Assembly: GCA_015179125.1 (NCBI GenBank)
Contig: WHVA01000039.1
Location: 310,001 to 374,000, forward strand
Length of the DNA: 64,000 nt
Source: Gautieria morchelliformis
Lineage: Eukaryota; Basidiomycota; Agaricomycetes; Gomphales; Gomphaceae
Reading direction: 5' to 3'
Of the stretch, positions 1 to 12,828 are shown piece by piece. Under the pieces are notes generated by a model, which saw only the letters and a list, made by a program, of their open reading frames with translations, had not been told where the DNA came from and searched no databases. Numbering within the stretch: the stretch's first letter is position 1; every line of letters begins with the position of its first letter. The position numbers were made by a program, and so were the translations under genes.

Positions 1-2514
1 ATGGTGTTGCGGAACGCCTGAACCGAACCCTCACTGAGAGAACTCGTGCCATGCTGCTAGAATCAAGCCTTCCTAAGATATTATGGGGCTATGCGATACA
101 GCATGCCAATTATCTTAGGAACAGGACGCATACAAGAGCTCTACCAGATAAAACGCCCTACGAGATGATTCACCATGAAAAACCGAATCTCAAAGACATT
201 CACGCGTGGGGAACTGAAATTTACGTCAAAATCACTCAGGGAGATAAATTGGCAGCTCGTGCCAAGAGAGCTCGGTGGATAGGAATTTCTGCGCAGAGCC
301 ATGGTCATTATGTTTATTGGCCTGACTCGCACAAAGTTTCTGTCGAGCGGAACGTTGTGTTTGATTCAGAGATGAAGAAGGGAAAGGTCCCAATCATTTC
401 TATTGAGGAATCCAAGCTACCTACGTCTAAAGAAGAGAAGAAGGCCATTCCGGCATCAGTGCCTATGCCCGGTCGCTTAGTCAGCGAAGAGGCAAAGATC
501 GAAGAAATTGATGAAAGTGCACCAGAGAATATCTTGAAAAGCTGCAACCTATTCAGGGAGTTGATGACAGACCTAGAGAAGCTGAACCGATAAGGAGAAG
601 CGAAAGGATCCGTCAACAACAAGTGCAGCCAGCCCCATCAGGTCCCGTACAAGATCTCAAACCAGAGACAAGCTGGCGCACATATGACTACGCTAGCTTA
701 CGAGGACGTTGAGGACCATAAAGAAGTTTATTCGACCAAGAATTATCCTCCGAGATTGATGGCATCAGTAGCTATGAGTGTGCCATCAGTGCGTTTCTAA
801 CCGACGGTCAAAACAATAACAAGGCGCCGGATTTGAGTCAAATTGAACCTAGCAATGCAGACGAAGCTCTGAATAATCCTATTGGAAGAAATCAATGGAC
901 AAAGAGTATGAGGCCCTAATCGACAAGGGAGTGTGGGAAAGAGCCAAACCACCTCCTGGAGCCAATATTGTCGGCAACAAATGGGTCTACCTTTGGAAGC
1001 GTAATCCAGAAGGGAAACCAATAGTACCTAAATCGAGAATGGTCGCCCAAGGCTTCACACAGAAGTTTGGAATCGACTATGATGAGACATACTCACCTGT
1101 TGCTCGGTTATCCTCCCTACGGATCATATGCGCCATTGCTGCTAGGAATGACTGGCCTATTCATCAAATGGACGTGGACTATGCATACCTCAATGCTACG
1201 TTGCCCGAACCTATTTACATGAAGCAGCCGTATGGATATGAGTCAGGAGACAAAGGCGAAGTGCTACTTTTGAAGAAAGCACTCTACGGCCTCAAGCAAT
1301 CTGGAAGAGAATGGTACAAACGTCTAAGTGGTGAATTCCACAAGTTAGGATTCACTACGTCAGCCACAGACGGGCTGTATTTTATAGACGTGGCGGAAAG
1401 GGGCATGTGATCATTGCAACAGCTGTGGACGACCTTACCATCACAGCTGAGAATCAGTCAGTCCTGGACGAAGTCAAACGAGATCTTGCTCAGGTCTTCA
1501 GTATGAAAGATCTAGGCGAGATTCATTGGCTATTGAATCTCAAAATCGAAAGAGACTGGCAGAAGAGACCATTGCAATTTCACAACCTGCATACATGAAA
1601 TATCATCTGACGATCAACGAATCTGTCAGTCCAGATGAGATCTAGCAGATCATTGCATGAATCTCAAAACGAAAGAGACTGGCAGAAGAAACCATTGCAA
1701 TTTCACAACCTGCATACATCGAGAAGATCATCAAAAATTTAATCTCGAAGATGCAAAGACTTATGCTACGCCTCTTGATCCAGCCGTAAAATTATCTAAA
1801 GACCAATGTCCTTCTACAGAGAGAGGCAAGAAAGCCATGTCGAAGTTTCCATACAGGCAAGCTATAGGATCACTGATGTGGGCGGCTGTAGCCACTCGAC
1901 CTGACATTGCATTTGCGGTGTCATTACTCTCGCAATTCCTTGAAAATCCAGGTGGCACACACTGGAATGCAGTCAAACGTGTCTTCAAATATTTGAAAGG
2001 CACGAAGCATTACAACTCACACTTGGAAGAAATCAAGACGGCTTGATGGGGTATTCAGATGCGGATTGGGGTTCACAGAGTCATAGGCGTTCGTATTCGG
2101 CATACTTATTTCAGATTGATGGAGGCACTGTTTCATGGAGTTGCCAGAAACAGTCGATAGTAGCCCTCTCATCAACTGAAGCCGAATTCGTCGCCCTGAC
2201 CCATGCGGGCAAAGAGGCTCTTTGGATGCGCCATTTTATTTCTGAAATATTCCAACCACTGAACAGACCCATCCAAGTTTATTCAGACAATCAATCAGCC
2301 ATTGCCATCACGTATGGCACCCAACAACACACGAGAACCAAGCATTTCGACATCCGATTATATTTCCTTCGAGATATAATCAAAAATCAACAAGCCAAGC
2401 TCGTTTATTTGCCAACCGAACAAATGTTGGCAGATATCCTCACTAAAGGACTTCCTAGTCCTAGAGTGAAGATTCTCAACGAGCAAATCGGAATATATTA
2501 AGCTTGAGGGGGCG
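1..2514 (+). pseudogene. Copia copy A, 3' part of Gag-Pol, frameshifted
   Basis: The window opens inside the integrase (NGVAERLNRT, the region holding the catalytic Glu) and runs through RT and RNase H to a stop at about 2501, followed by a purine-rich tract and the LTR at 2515. Compared with intact copy D there are repeated 1-2 nt losses (for example near 527, 660, 730, 890 and 1373). At about 1598-1660 an unrelated ~60-bp stretch sits between two copies of the end of the RT region. The reading frame is therefore broken into pieces (51-593, 895-1410, 1407-1598, 1657-2046, 2043-2501). RT block LKKALYGLKQSGREWY and RNase H block GYSDADWGSQSHRRSY are still readable. It cannot encode a functional polyprotein as written. 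Confidence 0.88.
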
Positions 2515-3010
2515 TGTTGGGTGCATTTATGCTCCTGCACCAAAATCAAGCATAATATATCCAATTTGTTGTGTGGCCTTCCAATTTCTTCTCACATTGT
2601 TCTTGTATTATGCATCCATTTCTCTGGTTATTTTCGAAATTTTCCACTCATTCCTTATCTCTCTATTTCATCTTGTTATTCCTACTTTCACAAGCGGCTG
2701 CACCCAGCGGAGTCTGAAATGACTTCGACGCGCGAGCCTTGGGCGCTAAAGGGCCGGGTAGTAGTACATGCGCAGTGGAACACATTTCCCCCTCTCTCAG
2801 TGACCACTAAATTCACTGAGAGAGGCAAGTAAATTAGTCTAGTGTCTTTGCATTTATTGACCTAGAAATCATCTGTAGTGAATTGATTTCTAGGTAGTGT
2901 ATAATATATTTATAGTGACCACTAAATTCACTGAGAGAGTGAATTGATTTCTAGTCTATTCTTTTGAATAACAAGTCCATACCTACTGCCTATAATTCCT
3001 GTCCTCTACA
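2515..3010 (+). repeat. Copia LTR shared by bodies A and B
   Basis: This is a 496-bp LTR starting TGTTGGGTGCAT and ending CCTCTACA. It follows the purine-rich tract of body A and precedes the primer site of body B (GGGTTATGGGCC). It matches the other LTRs in the window except for a few substitutions and small deletions. Confidence 0.92.
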
Positions 3011-6000
3011 GGGTTATGGGCCCCGGAGACACTTCTGAGAAGCTATTGGGTGTTGAGAAGCTTGCTACTGATGGTAGTAATTGGCCATTGTGGCGAGCAC
3101 TCTCATCAGCTATTTCGAGTCCAAAAATCTACTCAAGCATGTAGAAGGGAGAGTCACTAGACCTCCTGATCCTCCAGTTATGCCCCCAGGCCATATTCTT
3201 ACAGAAGCTGAGGAAACTCAGATGGATAAGGCTGAGGAGAAGCTGGAGAGATACCTTGCTAGAGAAGGACAAGCCAAGACCCAAATCATCGTCTCAGTGT
3301 CAGAGTCATTAGCCCTGATGCTACAGAAGCAGAAGACAGCAAAAGAGACTTGGGATGCATTGGTCAATGAAATGACCAAAAAGCCCAAGATGGTCCTCAC
3401 CAGCCTGCAGAGACAACTCCGCAGTATGAGATGTCCTGAGGATGGAGATTGAGAGATCACTTGGACAAGGCCCAAGACCTATATGCTCGTCTTAATGAGA
3501 TGGGAGCCAGAGTTTCTGAAGAAGAATTCATGGACATCATCCTTGCGTCACTTCCACCATCCTATGAGGCAGTCATGAACGCCCTTACCACTTCGCTTGA
3601 AGAATGCGGGATGCCATTGGTCCCTGATAATATTATTAGGGTACTAAAGGCTCAGTATGACAGGAAGAAAACACTCCCGCAAGAAGAGCAGGTGTTTATT
3701 GGTTCATCTACTAAGAAGGACCAGAAGGGGCAGAAGGCGCATGTATGCACCAACTGCAAAAAGCCTGGACATTCCATCGAAAATTGCTGGGCTAAAGGAG
3801 GTGGTAAAGAAGGTCAAGGACCACGCCAGAAGAAGAAAGCCAAAGGCAAGAAGAAGAAGAAGGGTAAAGCAAAAGCGAATGTTGCCGAAGAAGAGTCTAC
3901 TTCTGAGGAAAGTGGTGATGGGCATCTTGCCTTCACCAATTTTGACGAGTGCTCTAATTTCAATTTGAGCACATCCTCAGGAGTTATAGTCATACTCGAC
4001 ACCGGAACGACATCGCATATGACTCCTCACAAAAATTTATTGAGGAACTACTGTCAATTCTCACAGCCGAGGACTATCCGAGCAGCCAACAAAGGTACCT
4101 TTGATGCCTTCGGCTCAGGACTGCTCGTATTATCCAATAAGGTTGGAGATAGAACAGTAGAAGTCACGTTGCAAGATACATACTATGCACCCAAAATTGC
4201 TGCTACCCTCGTCTCGATCGGTCGGTGCGATGATGCTGGCTACGACATTCGACTCGGTGGCCAGAAATGCACAATATCTAATGCTGCTGGAAAAGTATTG
4301 ATGCAAGCACCGAAAGTCAATGGCTTATATCGACTAGACCTCCAGTCACCAAGTGCTCAAGCCCATATGTGTTTATCTGCCATGGAAATTCATCAAAAGA
4401 TGGGGCACATCTCGCAGAAGTCCCTACAACATCTATTAAATCATGGCATGATATTGGGCATTGAACTGAGCTCCACAGGCGATAGAATTGTCTGTGATGC
4501 GTGTATTCAGGCCAAGATTGCGCGCAAACCTCTTCCTCGAGAACCCAGAGACCGAACATCAAAATTCGGTGACAGAATTTATTCTGATGTCTGGGGACCT
4601 GCAAGACACCTCACGATCGATAAGAAGTCATATTATGTCTCCTTTATCGATGACTACTCAAGAGAATCGGTGATTTATCTCATGGCGAACAAATCAGAAG
4701 CATTCTCAAAGTACAAGCTCTACGAGGCTTTAATGCTTCGACAGAGAAATGTGCACATCAAGGCACTTGTTTCTGATCGAGGGGGCGAGTATATGAGCTC
4801 TGAATTCGAACAGCATCTAGCCAAACAAGGCACGAAGCATCAGTTGACGGTACACGACACACCAGAGTCCAATGGTGTTGCGGAACGCCTGAACCGAACC
4901 CTCACTGAGAGAACTCGTGCCATGCTGCTAGAATCAAGCCTTCCTAAGATATTATGGGGCTATGCGATACAGCATGCCAATTATCTTAGGAACAGGACGC
5001 ATACAAGAGCTCTACCAGATAAAACGCCCTACGAGATGATTCACCATGAAAAACCGAATCTCAAAGACATTCACGCGTGGGGAACTGAAATTTACGTCAA
5101 AATCACTCAGGGAGATAAATTGGCAGCTCGTGCCAAGAGAGCTCGGTGGATAGGAATTTCTGCGCAGAGCCATGGTCATTATGTTTATTGGCCTGACTCG
5201 CACAAAGTTTCTGTCGAGCGGAACGTTGTGTTTGATTCAGAGATGAAGAAGGGAAAGGTCCCAATCATTTCTATTGAGGAATCCAAGCTACCTACGTCTA
5301 AAGAAGAGAAGAAGGCCATTCCGGCATCAGTGCCTATGCCCGGTCGCTTAGTCAGCGAAGAGGCAAAGATCGAAGAAATTGATGAAAGTGCACCAGAGGA
5401 ATATCTTGAAAAGCTGCAACCTATTCAGGGAGTTGATGACAGACCTAGAGAAGCTGAACCGATAAGGAGAAGCGAAAGGATCCGTCAACAACAAGTGCAG
5501 CCGCCCCATCAGGTCCCGTAACAAGATCTCAAACCCAGAGACAAGCTGGCGCACATATGACTACGCTAGCTTACGAGGACGTTGAGGACCATAAAGAAGT
5601 TTTATTCGACCAAGAATTATCCTCCGAGATTGATGGCATCAGTAGCTATGAGTGTGCCATCAGTGCGTTTCTAACCGACGGTCAAAACAATAACAAGGCG
5701 CCGGATTTGAGTCAAATTGAACCTAGCAATGCAGACGAAGCTCTGAATAATCCTATGTGGAAGAAATCAATGGACAAAGAGTATGAGGCCCTAATCGACA
5801 AGGGAGTGTGGGAAAGAACCAAACCACCTCCTGGAGCCAACATTGTCGGCAACAAATGGGTCTACCTTTGGAAGCGTAATCCAGAAGGGAAACCAATAGT
5901 ACCTAAATCGAGAATGGTCGCCCAAGGCTTCACGCAGAAGTTTGGAATCGACTATGATGAGACATACTCACCTGTTGCTCGGTTATCCTCCCTACGGATC

Positions 6001-7421
6001 ATATGCGCCATTGCTGCTAGGAATGACTGGCCTATTCATCAAATGGACGTGGACTATGCATACCTCAATGCTAAGTTGCCCGAACCTATTTACATGAAGC
6101 AGCCGTATGGATATGAGTCAGGAGACAAAGGCGAAGTGCTACTTTTGAAGAAAGCACTCTACGGCCTCAAGCAATCTGGAAGAGAATGGTACAAACGTCT
6201 AAGTGGTGAATTCCACAAGTTAGGATTCACTACGTCAGCCACAGACGGGGCTGTATTTTATAGACGTGGCGGAAAGGGGCATGTGATCATTGCAACAGCT
6301 GTGGACGACCTTACCATCACAGCTGAGAATCAATCAGTCCTGGACGAAGTCAAACGAGATCTTGCTCAGGTCTTCAGTATGAAAGATCTAGGCGAGATTC
6401 ATTGGCTATTGAATCTCAAAATCGAAAGAGACTGGCAGAAGAAGACCATTGCAATTTCACAACCTGCATACATCGAGAAGATCATCAATCCTGGACGAAG
6501 TCAAACGAGATCTTGCTCAGGTCTTCAGTATGAAAGATCTAGGCGAGATTCATTGGCTATTGAATCTCAAAATCGAAAGAGACTGGCAGAAGAAGACCAT
6601 TGCAATTTCACAACCTGCATACATCGAGAAGATCATCAAAAAATTTAATCTCGAAGATGCAAAGACTTATGCTACGCCTCTTGATCCAGCCGTAAAATTA
6701 TCTAAAGACCAATGTCCTTCTACAGAGAGAGGCAAGAAAGCCATGTCGAAGTTTCCATACAGGCAAGCTATAGGATCACTGATGTGGGCGGCTGTAGCCA
6801 CTCGACCTGACATTGCATTTGCGGTGTCATTACTCTCGCAATTCCTTGAAAATCCAGGTGGCACACACTGGAATGCAGTCAAACGTGTCTTCAAATATTT
6901 GAAAGGCACGAAGCATTACAAGCTCACACTTGGAAGAAATCAAGACGGCTTGATGGGGTATTCAGATGCGGATTGGGGTTCACAGAGTCATAGGCGTTCG
7001 TATTCGGCATACTTATTTCAGATTGATGGAGGCACTGTTTCATGGAGTTGCCAGAAACAGTCGATAGTAGCCCTCTCATCAACTGAAGCCGAATTCGTCG
7101 CCCTGACCCATGCGGGCAAAGAGGCTCTTTGGATGCGCCATTTTATTTCTGAAATATTCCAACCACTGAACAGACCCATCCAAGTTTATTCAGACAATCA
7201 ATCAGCCATTGCCATCACGTATGGCACCCAACAACACACGAGAACCAAGCACTTCGACATCCGATTATATTTCCTTCGAGATATAATCAAAAATCAACAA
7301 GCCAAGCTCGTTTATTTGCCAACCGAACAAATGTTGGCAGATATCCTCACTAAAGGACTTCCTAGTCCTAGAGTGAAGATTCTCAACGAGCAAATCGGAA
7401 TATATTAAGCTTGAGGGGGCG
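3011..7421 (+). pseudogene. Copia copy B, Gag-Pol with frameshifts and a 151-bp duplication
   Basis: The start codon lies at 3016 inside the primer-site sequence, as in copy D. The frame is broken by a missing base near 3098 (in GCGAGCCAC), another near 3450, and a change near 5503-5520 that creates a stop. A tandem duplication of 151 bp then repeats 6338-6488 at 6489-6639 and shifts the frame between RT and RNase H. The long piece 3449-5521 still shows a zinc knuckle (CTNCKKPGHSIENC), the protease DTGTTSH, the integrase and the first half of Pol. The piece 6449-7408 carries RNase H. Every domain is present but cannot be made as one protein. Confidence 0.9.
6338..6639 (+). repeat. 151-bp tandem duplication inside copia copy B
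   Basis: Positions 6338-6488 and 6489-6639 are direct tandem copies. Both begin TCCTGGACGAAG and both end ATCATCAA. The unit covers the end of the RT domain just past the AVDD box. Because 151 is not a multiple of three it shifts the frame. The same event is present in copy C at 11247-11397 and 11398-11548, and is absent from copy D. Confidence 0.93.
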
Positions 7422-7919
7422 TGTTGGGTGCATTCATGCTCCTGCACCAAAATCAAGCATAATATATCCAATTTGTTGTGTGGCCTTCCAATTTCTTCTC
7501 ACATTGCTCTTGTATTATGCATCCATTTCTCTGGTTATTTTCGAAATTTTCCACTCATTTCTTATCTCTCTATTTCATCTTGTTATTCCTACTTTCACAA
7601 GCGGCTGCACCCAGCGGAGTCTGAAATGACTTCGACGCGCGAGCCCTTGGGCGCTAAAGGGCCGGGTAGTAGTACATGCGCAGTGGAACACATTTCCCCC
7701 TCTCTCAGTGACCACTAAATTCACTGAGAGAGGCAAGTAAATTAGTCTAGTAGTCTTTGCATTTATTGACCTAGAAATCATCTGTAGTGAATTGATTTCT
7801 AGGTAGTGTATAATATATTTATAGTGACCACTAAATTCACTGAGAGAGTGAATTGATTTCTAGTCTATTCTTTTGAATAACAAGTCCATACCTACTGCCT
7901 ATAATTCCTGTCCTCTACA
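7422..7919 (+). repeat. Copia LTR shared by bodies B and C
   Basis: This 498-bp LTR (TGTTGGG...CTCTACA) lies between bodies B and C. It contains a perfect 12-bp inverted repeat, ACCTAGAAATCA (7769-7780) and TGATTTCTAGGT (7793-7804), with a 12-nt loop. The following TATAATATATTTA motif is a candidate TATA box. Confidence 0.93.
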
Positions 7920-10900
7920 GGGTTATGGGCCCCGGAGACACTTCTGAGAAGCTATTGGGTGTCGAGAAGCTTGCTACTGATGGTAGTAATTGGCCATTGT
8001 GGCGAGCCACTCTCATCAGCTATTTCGAGTCCAAAAATCTACTCAAGCATGTAGAAGGGAGAGTCACTAGACCTCCTGATCCTCCAGTCATGCCCCCAGG
8101 CCATATTCTTACAGAAGCTGAGGAAACTCAGATGGATAAGGCTGAGGAGAAGCTGGAGAGATACCTTGCTAGAGAAGGACAAGCCAAGACCCAAATCATC
8201 GTCTCAGTGTCAGAGTCATTAGCCCTGATGCTACAGAAGCAGAAGACAGCAAAAGAGACTTGGGATGCACTGGTCAATGAAATGACCAAAAAGCCCAAGA
8301 TGGTCCTCACCAGCCTGCAGAGACAACTCCGCAGTATGAGATGTCCTGAGGATGGAGATTTGAGAGATCACTTGGACAAGGCCCAAGACCTATATGCTCG
8401 TCTTAATGAGATGGGAGCCAGAGTTTCCGAAGAAGAATTCATGGACATCATCCTTGCATCACTTCCACCATCCTATGAGGCAGTCATGAACGCCCTTACC
8501 ACTTCGCTTGAAGAATGCGGGATGCCATTGGTCCCTGATAATATTATTAGGGTACTAAAGGCTCAGTATGACAGGAAGAAAACACTCCCGCAAGAAGAGC
8601 AGGTGTTTATTGGTTCATCTACTAAGAAGGACCAGAAGGGGCAGAAGGCGCATGTATGCACCAACTGCAAAAAGCCTGGACATTCCATCGAAAATTGCTG
8701 GGCTAAAGGAGGTGGTAAAGAAGGTCAAGGACCACGCCAGAAGAAGAAAGCCAAAGGCAAGAAGAAGAAGAAGGGTAAAGCAAAAGCGAATGTTGCCGAA
8801 GAAGAGTCTACTTCTGAGGAAAGTGGTGATGGGCATCTTGCCTTCACCAATTTTGACGAGTGCTCTAATTTCAATTTGAGCACATCCTCAGGAGTTATAG
8901 TCATACTCGACACCGGAACGACATCGCATATGACTCCTCACAAAAATTTATTGAGGAACTACTGTCAATTCTCACAGCCGAGGACTATCCGAGCAGCCAA
9001 CAAAGGTACCTTTGATGCCTTCGGCTCAGGACTGCTCGTATTATCCAATAAGGTTGGAGATAGAACAGTAGAAGTCACGTTGCAAGATACATACTATGCA
9101 CCCAAAATTGCTGCTACCCTCGTCTCGATCGGTCGGTGCGATGATGCTGGCTACGACATTCGACTCGGTGGCCAGAAATGCACAATATCTAATGCTGCTG
9201 GAAAAGTATTGATGCAAGCACCGAAAGTCAATGGCTTATATCGACTAGACCTCCAGTCACCAAGTGCTCAAGCCCATATGTGTTTATCTGCCATGGAAAT
9301 TCATCAAAAGATGGGGCACATCTCGCAGAAGTCCCTACAACATCTATTAAATCATGGCATGATATTGGGCATTGAACTGAGCTCCACAGGCGATAGAATT
9401 GTCTGTGATGCGTGTATTCAGGCCAAGATTGCGCGCAAACCTCTTCCTCGAGAACCCAGAGACCGAACATCAAAATTCGGTGACAGAATTTATTCTGATG
9501 TCTGGGGACCTGCAAGACACCTCACGATCGATAAGAAGTCATATTATGTCTCCTTTATCGATGACTACTCAAGAGAATCGGTGATTTATCTCATGGCGAA
9601 CAAATCAGAAGCATTCTCAAAGTACAAGCTCTACGAGGCTTTAATGCTTCGACAGAGAAATGTGCACATCAAGGCACTTGTTTCTGATCGAGGGGGCGAG
9701 TATATGAGCTCTGAATTCGAACAGCATCTAGCCAAACAAGGCACGAAGCATCAGTTGACGGTACACGACACACCAGAGTCCAATGGTGTTGCGGAACGCC
9801 TGAACCGAACCCTCACTGAGAGAACTCGTGCCATGCTGCTAGAATCAAGCCTTCCTAAGATATTATGGGGCTATGCGATACAGCATGCCAATTATCTTAG
9901 GAACAGGACGCATACAAGAGCTCTACCAGATAAAACGCCCTACGAGATGATTCACCATGAAAAACCGAATCTCAAGACATTCACGCGTGGGGAACTGAAA
10001 TTTACGTCAAAATCACTCAGGGAGATAAATTGGCAGCTCGTGCCAAGAGAGCTCGGTGGATAGGAATTTCTGCGCAGAGCCATGGTCATTATGTTTATTG
10101 GCCTGACTCGCACAAAGTTTCTGTCGAGCGGAACGTTGTGTTTGATTCAGAGATGAAGAAGGGAAGGTCCCAATCATTTCTATTGAGGAATCCAAGCTAC
10201 CTACGTCTAAAGAAGAGAAGAAGGCCATTCCGGCATCAGTGCCTATGCCCGGTCGCTTAGTCAGCGAAGAGGCAAAGATCGAAGAAATTGATGAAAGTGC
10301 ACCAGAGGAATATCTTGAAAAGCTGCAACCTATTCAGGGAGTTGATGACAGACCTAGAGAAGCTGAACCGATAAGGAGAAGCGAAAGGATCCGTCAACAA
10401 CAAGTGCAGCCAGCCCCATCAGGTCCCGTAACAAGATCTCAAACCCAGAGACAGCTGGCGCACATATGACTACGCTAGCTTACGAGGACGTTGAGGACCA
10501 TAAAGAAGTTTTATTCGACCAAGAATTATCCTCCGAGATTGATGGCATCAGTAGCTATGAGTGTGCCATCAGTGCGTTTCTAACCGACGGTCAAAACAAT
10601 AACAAGGCGCCGGATTTGAGTCAAATTGAACCTAGCAATGCAGACGAAGCTCTGAATAATCCTATGTGGAAGAAATCAATGGACAAAGAGTATGAGGCCC
10701 TAATCGACAAGGGAGTGTGGGAAAGAACCAAACCACCTCCTGGAGCCAACATTGTCGGCAACAAATGGGTCTACCTTTGGAAGCGTAATCCAGAAGGGAA
10801 ACCAATAGTACCTAAATCGAGAATGGTCGCCCAAGGCTTCACGCAGAAGTTTGGAATCGACTATGATGAGACATACTCACCTGTTGCTCGGTTATCCTCC

Positions 10901-12330
10901 CTACGGATCATATGCGCCATTGCTGCTAGGAATGACTGGCCTATTCATCAAATGGACGTGGACTATGCATACCTCAATGCTAAGTTGCCCGAACCTATTT
11001 ACATGAAGCAGCCGTATGGATATGAGTCAGGAGACAAAGGCGAAGTGCTACTTTTGAAGAAAGCACTCTACGGCCTCAAGCAATCTGGAAGAGAATGGTA
11101 CAAACGTCTAAGTGGTGAATTCCACAAGTTAGGATTCACTACGTCAGCCACAGACGGGGCTGTATTTTATAGACGTGGCGGAAAGGGGCATGTGATCATT
11201 GCAACAGCTGTGGACGACCTTACCATCACAGCTGAGAATCAATCAGTCCTGGACGAAGTCAAACGAGATCTTGCTCAGGTCTTCAGTATGAAAGATCTAG
11301 GCGAGATTCATTGGCTATTGAATCTCAAAATCGAAAGAGACTGGCAGAAGAAGACCATTGCAATTTCACAACCTGCATACATCGAGAAGATCATCAATCC
11401 TGGACGAAGTCAAACGAGATCTTGCTCAGGTCTTCAGTATGAAAGATCTAGGCGAGATTCATTGGCTATTGAATCTCAAAATCGAAAGAGACTGGCAGAA
11501 GAAGACCATTGCAATTTCACAACCTGCATACATCGAGAAGATCATCAAAAAATTTAATCTCGAAGATGCAAAGACTTATGCTACGCCTCTTGATCCAGCC
11601 GTAAAATTATCTAAAGACCAATGTCCTTCTACAGAGAGAGGCAAGAAAGCCATGTCGAAGTTTCCATACAGGCAAGCTATAGGATCACTGATGTGGGCGG
11701 CTGTAGCCACTCGACCTGACATTGCATTTGCGGTGTCATTACTCTCGCAATTCCTTGAAAATCCAGGTGGCACACACTGGAATGCAGTCAAACGTGTCTT
11801 CAAATATTTGAAAGGCACGAAGCATTACAAGCTCACACTTGGAAGAAATCAAGACGGCTTGATGGGGTATTCAGATGCGGATTGGGGTTCACAGAGTCAT
11901 AGGCGTTCGTATTCGGCATACTTATTTCAGATTGATGGAGGCACTGTTTCATGGAGTTGCCAGAAACAGTCGATAGTAGCCCTCTCATCAACTGAAGCCG
12001 AATTCGTCGCCCTGACCCATGCGGGCAAAGAGGCTCTTTGGATGCGCCATTTTATTTCTGAAATATTCCAACCACTGAACAGACCCATCCAAGTTTATTC
12101 AGACAATCAATCAGCCATTGCCATCACGTATGGCACCCAACAACACACGAGAACCAAGCACTTCGACATCCGATTATATTTCCTTCGAGATATAATCAAA
12201 AATCAACAAGCCAAGCTCGTTTATTTGCCAACCGAACAAATGTTGGCAGATATCCTCACTAAAGGACTTCCTAGTCCTAGAGTGAAGATTCTCAACGAGC
12301 AAATCGGAATATATTAAGCTTGAGGGGGCG
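7920..12330 (+). pseudogene. Copia copy C, Gag-Pol with frameshifts and a 151-bp duplication
   Basis: The frame starts at 7925 and runs 712 codons through Gag, protease and integrase. A 1-nt loss near 9974 (CTCAAAGAC reads CTCAAGAC) breaks it. Further single-base losses occur near 10165 (GGAAAGG to GGAAGG) and 10453 (CAAGC to CAGC), and the same 151-bp duplication as in copy B is at 11398-11548. Downstream pieces 10466-11557 and 11358-12317 hold RT and RNase H. Apart from these indels the body is nearly the same as copy B, which fits a recent tandem amplification. Confidence 0.9.
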
Positions 12331-12828
12331 TGTTGGGTGCATTCATGCTCCTGCACCAAAATCAAGCATAATATATCCAATTTGTTGTGTGGCCTTCCAA
12401 TTTCTTCTCACATTGCTCTTGTATTATGCATCCATTTCTCTGGTTATTTTCGAAATTTTCCACTCATTTCTTATCTCTCTATTTCATCTTGTTATTCCTA
12501 CTTTCACAAGCGGCTGCACCCAGCGGAGTCTGAAATGACTTCGACGCGCGAGCCCTTGGGCGCTAAAGGGCCGGGTAGTAGTACATGCGCAGTGGAACAC
12601 ATTTCCCCCTCTCTCAGTGACCACTAAATTCACTGAGAGAGGCAAGTAAATTAGTCTAGTAGTCTTTGCATTTATTGACCTAGAAATCATCTGTAGTGAA
12701 TTGATTTCTAGGTAGTGTATAATATATTTATAGTGACCACTAAATTCACTGAGAGAGTGAATTGATTTCTAGTCTATTCTTTTGAATAACAAGTCCATAC
12801 CTACTGCCTATAATTCCTGTCCTCTACA
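12331..12828 (+). repeat. Copia terminal 3' LTR of the array
   Basis: This 498-bp LTR closes the array and ends CTCTACA at 12828. The sequence changes there to PRP8-derived DNA beginning CAGGTGCC. If the array derives from one insertion, CAGGT should also occur just outside the first LTR, beyond the left edge of this window. Confidence 0.9.

Larger units (their letters stand above)
1..12828 (+). mobile_element. Tandem Ty1/copia retrotransposon array with shared LTRs
   Basis: Three copia bodies lie head to tail in the order body A - LTR - body B - LTR - body C - LTR. There is only one LTR between neighbouring bodies, and the LTR starts (2515, 7422, 12331) are spaced 4907 and 4909 bp. Independent insertions would each bring two LTRs and a target duplication. 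A shared LTR is the expected product of unequal recombination between LTRs of sister copies. The right edge (after 12828) lies in a PRP8 relic and the host sequence there begins CAGGT, the presumed target duplication. The left edge is outside the window. All three bodies are disrupted by frameshifts. Bodies B and C share an unusual 151-bp duplication, so one probably arose from the other. Confidence 0.9.

Noticed and set aside
2358..2832. Short open frames within and around the copia LTRs (both strands), repeated at each LTR
   Set aside because: They lie in LTR sequence, change with small indels and show no domain; LTR hairpins and promoter motifs explain the sequence better.
3704..4002. Antisense open frames rich in Leu/Phe opposite the Gag lysine-rich stretch, recurring in each copia copy
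   Set aside because: They are the complement of AAG/GAA-rich codons in Gag, with no homology or start context; shadows of the real frame.
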